Shown here piece by piece: positions 58,382 to 64,000 of a stretch of 64,000 bases of DNA (position 1 is the stretch's first letter; each line of letters starts with the position of its first letter). The translations under genes were made by a program, and so were the position numbers. Origin of the DNA: Ulota crispa (lineage: Eukaryota; Streptophyta; Bryopsida; Orthotrichales; Orthotrichaceae); the NCBI GenBank assembly GCA_963920765.1, contig OY987243.1, positions 26,221,419-26,285,418 of the forward strand, written 5' to 3'. The notes under the pieces are model-generated. The model was given only the letters and a program-made list of their open reading frames with translations, ran no database searches and was not told the DNA's origin.

Positions 58382-61300
58382 TTATCTCCATTGTCCTTCG
58401 GGGTTTACAAAATTCAAGTTACCAAAAATTGGCTGGGCAAGACTTGCCTCTACTGCTCTAACCCTTTCCTGCTTAATATCCGAAGCAATATCAGGCCTCC
58501 CACCACTAATATACCGCTCTAGGCACTTGAGCGTACAAGAAAAGAATGAATTGAACTTCTCATTGAACTGCTCTTGAGGACATTCGAGAACCTTTCCAAG
58601 CGTGCGCGCTCCTAAACCAAATGCCGAACGTATCCTCTTGAAACTACCTGTAATTCAGGATCCAACGAAAAACACCAACTCGTCACTTACTGCAGTTGTA
58701 GTGATCAGAGTAAGCTACAAACTTAAAACAAACGAGAACGCAGTGAAGGCAATCATACCGACACCTCATAACTTGACAACCTTCATCAGCATCATGCAGA
58801 TCAGCAGATGCAGTTGAAGACAATGAATCGTGTTACTATAAACATGAGAGGAAGGCACATGTTTGCAAAAAACAAAGTTATACACCCACCAACATTAACA
58901 CTGCGACCAAGATTGTTGGCGTCGCGAATTGGATCAAGAACGTTCAAATACTTTTTGTTGAAATACTGTCCTTGGTTACTGTCCTGGCCAGTCAAAACAC
59001 CGGAGTATTTTCTAATTTGTTCTTCAAGGAATTCTTTAGGAAATAATAATCTACCCCCATTTAGAGGAGACTCTGCAACATCAGCTGCAAAAAAGCGAAA
59101 CAAGCACAATGTTCAGTACCATTGAAATGATATACGCATCGCTCTACCAGATTTCTTGATAGAATTATGCGATTCCATCACTTCAAACAATGAGTAAATG
59201 AAAAGCAAAAATATAAAATAGAACTCAAGAACAAATTGTAGGCTTCCACTTCTTGAGAGAACACTAAATGGAGTAACGAGCATTTGGCTATACTTTATGC
59301 CATCAAATGACAATGTTATCTATGTTTAGCAGCTCAATATACGATTACATCAAGAAAGCAAGTACAATTCCTTTGGCATTTCCGAGAAATCAAAGAAACT
59401 TGGCCTATACCTACTCTAAGCGAAGCATCTAGGTCAAACTACGCAGAAATCCTCTGATCACAACAGTCTGAGACAAGCAAACATGAACCAAAATAAACTA
59501 AGCCACAGGATTACATACCAGATATCCTTTGAGTAATAAGAGCAAGCGGCACCGGGCCCCATAGGCTAACGCAGTATTTGTCCCAGTCAAAATTGGAGAA
59601 AAATATCAGAAATGTATACAATACCTGAAATTCATGGGCAACAAAAACGACTTTTGAGAGGATACTCTTCAAAGTAGCCTGGCTATCGACAACAAGATGT
59701 AATGATCTTATACCTCATTATACGTATACTAAGTCCTTCAGTGTGGTAGTTTGTTTCCCGACATTACCTAAATAGACTATAATTAAAAACAAAATTTTGC
59801 ATTCACACTTGAATAACTAATAAATGGGTCTTTGATACGATATTTGTGAATTAGCATGTCAGCATGTATAATCACTAACCTCCAATGGTCCTCGTAACGA
59901 AGAATGAAAAACATGAAATATGTACAACACAAGGATCTCCAGAGCATAAGTAGAGATAAGGCCATGATCTGCCCCTAATATGCGGCTCTCATAATAGCAC
60001 CACGCTTTCACCAGTATAATGCTTCTTTTAAATAGGTTCTTCTTGCCTATATATTCATCCACCTGCACCCAGAATTCCTTGCACAGCATTAACGCAAATG
60101 GAAAACGCCGACTGACTTCTAATGTTATGCTCAATTATGTAAATGTACAAACATACAAACCCCTCGTAAGAGCACTAGTAAAGAGTTATCAGCACTAACA
60201 TGACAACACAATTGCTTCGCTGATTACAGAATGCAAACACCCCAATCCTTTGGAGTACTAATGACTACGATGACAAAGGAAATATCATCACTAAATTTCC
60301 TATCTAGTACCAATTACCACGAGTTTCTCTTCTGATGGCTACCCAGTACTGAGCAATGTAGAAGGCAGGGAAAAAAGATTCGGTGAGTTTCAATACCCTA
60401 CTCAGAATAGACTCAAAGGAGATCCACAAAATCCGATTGCAATTAGGGGATTACATACCTCCTCAAGAAAACCAAAGGTATTTGGACCCCCAGTCTGGTT
60501 AAAAGAAATGTCCACGACAATGTTTTCCACCAGGCATTTGATTATTTTAACCTGAGACATGTATTGCACCGTCAGATGACAGCTCAGAAGCTACTAGCAA
60601 TAAGTAGCGACTACCTGTCAAAACTTTTCATGTGACAAAATTGAGGGAGCCGTGCAGGTTTCGAGCAGAAAAACGAGTCATCATTCATTTTCCACACGAC
60701 ATGAATACATAATCAATATCAAGAAGATGTAGCAACAACATCGGTAGTAAGAAGAATCACTCATAACCCAGACAGTGCGGACAAAATGCTTCACACGAGA
60801 TCAAAACATTCTTACTTCTGCCTGAATGTAATGAATTTCTTTCACACGGAACTCCGCCACGGTATCCTTCTCGGCGCGTTTGAGAGCTTTCACCACAACT
60901 TGTGCCCAAGTCTCCTTCAAATCAGTAGGAATGCTAAGGGCTGTAAGGTCGATATCTCCATCTGGTAGATACGTTTTGAGTGGTACAGAACCAAATGTCT
61001 TGACCTATAGATTCGCAAAGAGACGACATAAACAGGATTAACTGCTGAGTGTAGAGTATACCCTCAAAATAATAGACAGTATTCATAAGCCAATGTCAAG
61101 TGAAACGGCACAGTCGCGCGTATCACAAAGGTAAATAGCTCATATCAATACAACACAAAAATTATGTACTGTACTTTCTGTACAATAACTGATGTATCAA
61201 ATGGGGATAAGTGGGTAGACATACAAAGAAAGGAATGACATGTTACTGAATGTCTGCTGGCAGCTACATAAATTCTTCGTTCACAACTCTTTTTAAACTG

Positions 61301-61982
61301 AAGTCCAAGCACTTGTCATCGTGAACCCTTAGTTATTAGCAGAGTCAAAAGTAAAATCTCATTGATCATGTGGACGTGAAGCCCAGAGTTATAAAGCACT
61401 GTTCATGAGCTCCATGAATACCCAACATAGGACTTTTGCTAGGTCATCAAAAATCTGTAGAAGGACCAGATGCGATCCAGAACTCTTCGAACAGACAGTG
61501 TCGATATAGCCTAACAAATATACATCTCCATTATCATTTGCAACTCATACTCAAAGTCTTCAAGTTCATGAACGCATCAATGGTGTTCACAAATACCTTC
61601 ATTAACTAGCACTTCATAGTTATGCTGCCTCTGAAAGTGCAGTTATACAAAGAAAGAAACCAGCAGAGAATAAACATACTACACATGAAGTAATAGAAAA
61701 ACATGAGATGGCTGCATTGGACAAAAGTGAGGGAGAAGTTAACACCTGAACGGAGCTGCCAAGGCAGCCTATGATGAGATGCTCAACAAACTCCGCAATA
61801 GCTTTCCGTCTCTCTTCGGACAATCGAATAGGTTCAATGGAAGCAATCAACTCAGCAGTTTGGTGTTCTGCCCTGATCCACCAATCATCATCCTTCTTCG
61901 TTGCAGGAGAACAACCACCGGCAAATAGGCATTCACCTTCAGTAGTGAGGCCGCTAGGTGGCCTACTTTCAGGACGGTCCAT
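58382..61982 (-). CDS. Nucleotidyltransferase of the PAP/OAS1 (TRF4-like poly(A) polymerase) family, 7 exons
   Basis: Belongs to the plant DNA-polymerase-beta-like nucleotidyltransferases with a PAP/OAS1 substrate-binding domain, related to non-canonical poly(A)/(U) polymerases that tail RNA. Exons (minus): 61982-61746, 61004-60816, 60551-60459, 60062-59880, 59624-59519, 59084-58890, 58647-58382; 1269 bases, 422 residues, all in phase. Catalytic part: FGSVPLKTYLPDGDIDL has the G-S motif and Asp96/Asp98 (DxD type), and Asp156 in NIVVDISFNQ supplies the third carboxylate. The substrate-binding domain follows: LFKRSIILVKAWCYYESR, GLISTYALEILVLYIF, FSNFDWDKYCVSLWGP, LNVLDPIRDANNLGRSV and FKRIRSAFGLGARTLG. 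The start is the first ATG after an in-frame stop. It is shorter than many plant relatives, which have long C-terminal tails; either it ends at TAA 58384-58382, or a donor just upstream is used. The natural RNA substrate is unknown. Confidence 0.88.
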
Positions 61983-62800
61983 GCAAACCCTTGCCACACC
62001 GGCACCCAAGGCAACTTAAGTATGACCCAAAGTAGCAATAAAAGGATGTCGATGTTCAACTTGACTTGTAATCTCAGGTGATAGGATGAGCTGTACCCGT
62101 ATCAGTCACTACGTGAATAATCACCACAAACATATTCATCCTATGTGCATCTCCGCAGCTTGTACTGATCAACTGAGACCTGTACTAATAGCCTGCAATC
62201 AATCCAATGTAACGTCAATAAGCAAAAAAAAAAACGAATCAATCTGCACTTCTAGTCAGAACCAGCATCAAGACAAAATAAACTCTCCGCAGTAATTACT
62301 CTTAAACCGAACTGTGTAAAAATGGAGCTCCTAAAGTAGCTCAACTTCATTGCTTACTGGACATGAACACTACAGTAAACCACGTAAAGGACCAGGGTTT
62401 ATCACTAGGTCACGCATCCCTAGCACTTACAGAAGCTCGACTACTCCCATTCACACACAAATCACAACGCTGCAAAAACCTAATTGGTGCAATGTGACCT
62501 CGCTTATATCCTCCTCTAGTGACCACCAGCTTACGACAATATTCGTGTATATAATTCAACTCTAATAACGCCAATCACGCACATTGATGTTCCAGAACCT
62601 CGTGCTCACATCGAAATTGCAAAAACCGAGATCAAGCACTTTATACAGTCAAACGTTCACACGCCAAAAGAAGACCAAGAAACGCAATGACTAACTTATA
62701 TCCAAAATCCAATTCAAACTCGGAGTTATCATCCTCTCCATCACACGTGCACTACTTCGCTACACGCCAACGAATTCCTCAACAATTTTCCTATCACAAC
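61983..62800. promoter_or_regulatory. 5' flank of the nucleotidyltransferase gene
   Basis: Upstream of the ATG at 61982. It probably holds 5' UTR, possibly with an intron: several YAG sites precede the start codon on the minus strand. No separate gene seen. Confidence 0.4.
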
Positions 62801-63534
62801 TAAAATCTCATTGAAAAGCAACGCTAGCACAGAAGAAAAATAAATAGTAGGATTTTTAGACTAACTTTTTAGGCACACATTCAAGAAGGCGAGTAGTGCA
62901 ACAAACCGGAAGAAAACGCCTAAAATCTCATTGAAAGCAACGCTAGCACAGAAACAAAAAAAATAGTACGATTTTTAGACTAATTTTTTTAGGCAGTGTG
63001 CAGTTCTGCACACATTCAAGAAGGCGACTAGTAATGCAACAAACCGGAAGAAAACGCCGCGAAATTAAACGTGTTTAACAACAGCGTCGCTTGTTCGCTC
63101 GTTTGTTCATCAGCTCAGTGGTTTAATCAGTGGAGTCAAGTCAGCTGCAGCTCGATACAATAACTCAAGTGATGCCGTGTAATCCTAATAGAGGAAACAG
63201 AGCTTGAGTTCAGCTTTGTTCACGGATATTAAAATCTCATTGAAAAGCAACGCTAGCACAGAAAATATATATAGTAGGATTATAGACTAATTTTTTTAGG
63301 CAGTATGCAGTTCTGCATACATTCAAGAAGGCGACTAGTAATGCAACAAACCGGAAGAGACGCTGCGAAATCAAACGTGTTTAACAACACCGTTGCTCCT
63401 TCGCTCGTTTGTTCATCAGCTCAGTGGTTTTATCAATGGAGTCAAGTCAGCTGCTGCTCGATACAATAACTCTAGTGATGCCGTAAAATTTGAATAGAGG
63501 AAAAGAGCTTGAGTTAAGCTTTGTTCATGGAGAT
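62801..63534. repeat. Tandem repeat, one partial and two full units of about 305 bp, upstream of the nucleotidyltransferase gene
   Basis: Units start with TAAAATCTCATTGAAA at 62801, 62921 and 63230. Unit 1 (120 bp) stops at GAAAACGCC. Units 2 (309 bp) and 3 (305 bp) continue through AAACGTGTTTAACAACA and TTCATCAGCTCAGTGG to GCTTTGTTCA. Units 2 and 3 are about 90 percent alike, and both carry an inner inverted repeat (CAGTGTGCAG-TTCTGCACAC; CAGTATGCAG-TTCTGCATAC) absent from unit 1. Confidence 0.9.
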
Positions 63535-63775
63535 CAACGAACTGGTTGGAGCTTGGCTGGAGCTTGGCTGGAACTGGCTGGAGTGTGGAACGGAGCTTTA
63601 CGATTCCGAGGGCAGAGGGCAAACCCTAATCGGAGGCAGAAGCTCTGTGTACTGTAGCTCTAGGGCAAATGAAGAGATAGGATCCCGTTTGGTGGTGACG
63701 GGGAATGCAACTTTGAGAGCATCTCCAGCGTTGCACTCCAAACTTAACACTTCAATGGATTTGGTCTGTTTTTAA

Positions 63776-64000
63776 TCCCTAAATGTTTGAGGCACCAAAT
63801 TTTGGTGTCCACAATACTTTGAGGTCCATCAAATCTAACTAAGTTGCTATTCTTAATTGCTTTTATTTTTGCAATGTTCTTCTTGAAGTCTAGTTTTAGC
63901 ATCAAAAATGTGATTTTGAAAATGATTAAATACGATTTTTCTATTCAAGATTTTGTACAAGGATCTTGACATTAGGGGGTTTCAAATATGCCATTCACTA
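63776..64000 (+). mobile_element. TTAA-flanked element, class C, cut by the window end
   Basis: TTAA at 63772-63775 is followed by TCCCTAAATGTTTGAGGCACC. The interior agrees with the left part of 11172-11812 (GAAGTCTA, AGCATCAAAAA, GATTTTGAAAATGA, GATTTTGTACAAGG). The right end is outside. Confidence 0.65.

Noticed and set aside
8473..64000. CCCTAAA within the TTAA-element ends looks like the plant telomere repeat
   Set aside because: It occurs once per end, never in tandem, and is explained by the shared terminal sequence CCCCTAAAGG.
1..64000. LTR retrotransposons
   Set aside because: No gag-pol motifs, primer-binding site or long direct repeats with TG...CA ends were recognised; the long direct repeats seen are tandem gene-flank duplications.

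Overview
This is a nuclear window from a land plant. The genes have many short GT-AG introns, the flanks are AT-rich and full of small DNA transposons, and one gene is a group A (ABA co-receptor type) PP2C, a class of the land-plant lineage. The PP2C wording and the gene structures lean towards a non-seed plant (bryophyte, lycophyte or fern), but I cannot name a species. I saw no bacterial-style operon, CRISPR array, rRNA or convincing tRNA.

Layout. 1-1.2 kb: the last exon of a metal tolerance protein (CDF Zn2+ transporter) whose 3' end is tandemly duplicated. 5.5-9.9 kb: a small cyclophilin gene with introns swollen by transposons. 11.9-17.6 kb: a complete 12-exon serine palmitoyltransferase LCB1 gene behind a 15-unit minisatellite. 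17.6-26.3 kb: transposon land, including a 492-bp inverted repeat that reads as perfect. 26.3-32.0 kb: a decayed PIF/Harbinger element with transposase and Myb/SANT ORF2. 33.1-36.4 kb: a five-exon group A PP2C on the minus strand with an ABRE/G-box upstream. 37.3-41.4 kb: a decayed pogo/Tigger-type element with a TA target duplication. 41.4-58 kb: gene-poor, MITE-rich DNA. 58.4-62.0 kb: a seven-exon nucleotidyltransferase of the PAP/OAS1 (TRF4-like) family on the minus strand, with a three-copy tandem repeat upstream.

The most unusual signal is a set of about fifteen elements whose ends begin CCC and abut TTAA on both sides. They fall into at least four size classes (about 390, 642, 717 and 900-950 bp); the 717-bp class is palindromic over its whole length. 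One member is inserted inside another, and the uninterrupted site is readable in a paralogous copy, so TTAA is duplicated on insertion. That is the signature of piggyBac-like (or Kolobok) transposition, which is not an ordinary plant MITE type. No matching transposase is in the window.

The four host genes have no obvious functional link: sphingolipid synthesis, ABA signalling, protein folding, RNA tailing, plus a partial metal transporter. The transposons explain most intron expansion and most intergenic DNA. Coordinates of exons come from reading splice sites and phase by eye; all junctions given for LCB1, PP2C and the nucleotidyltransferase keep the frame.
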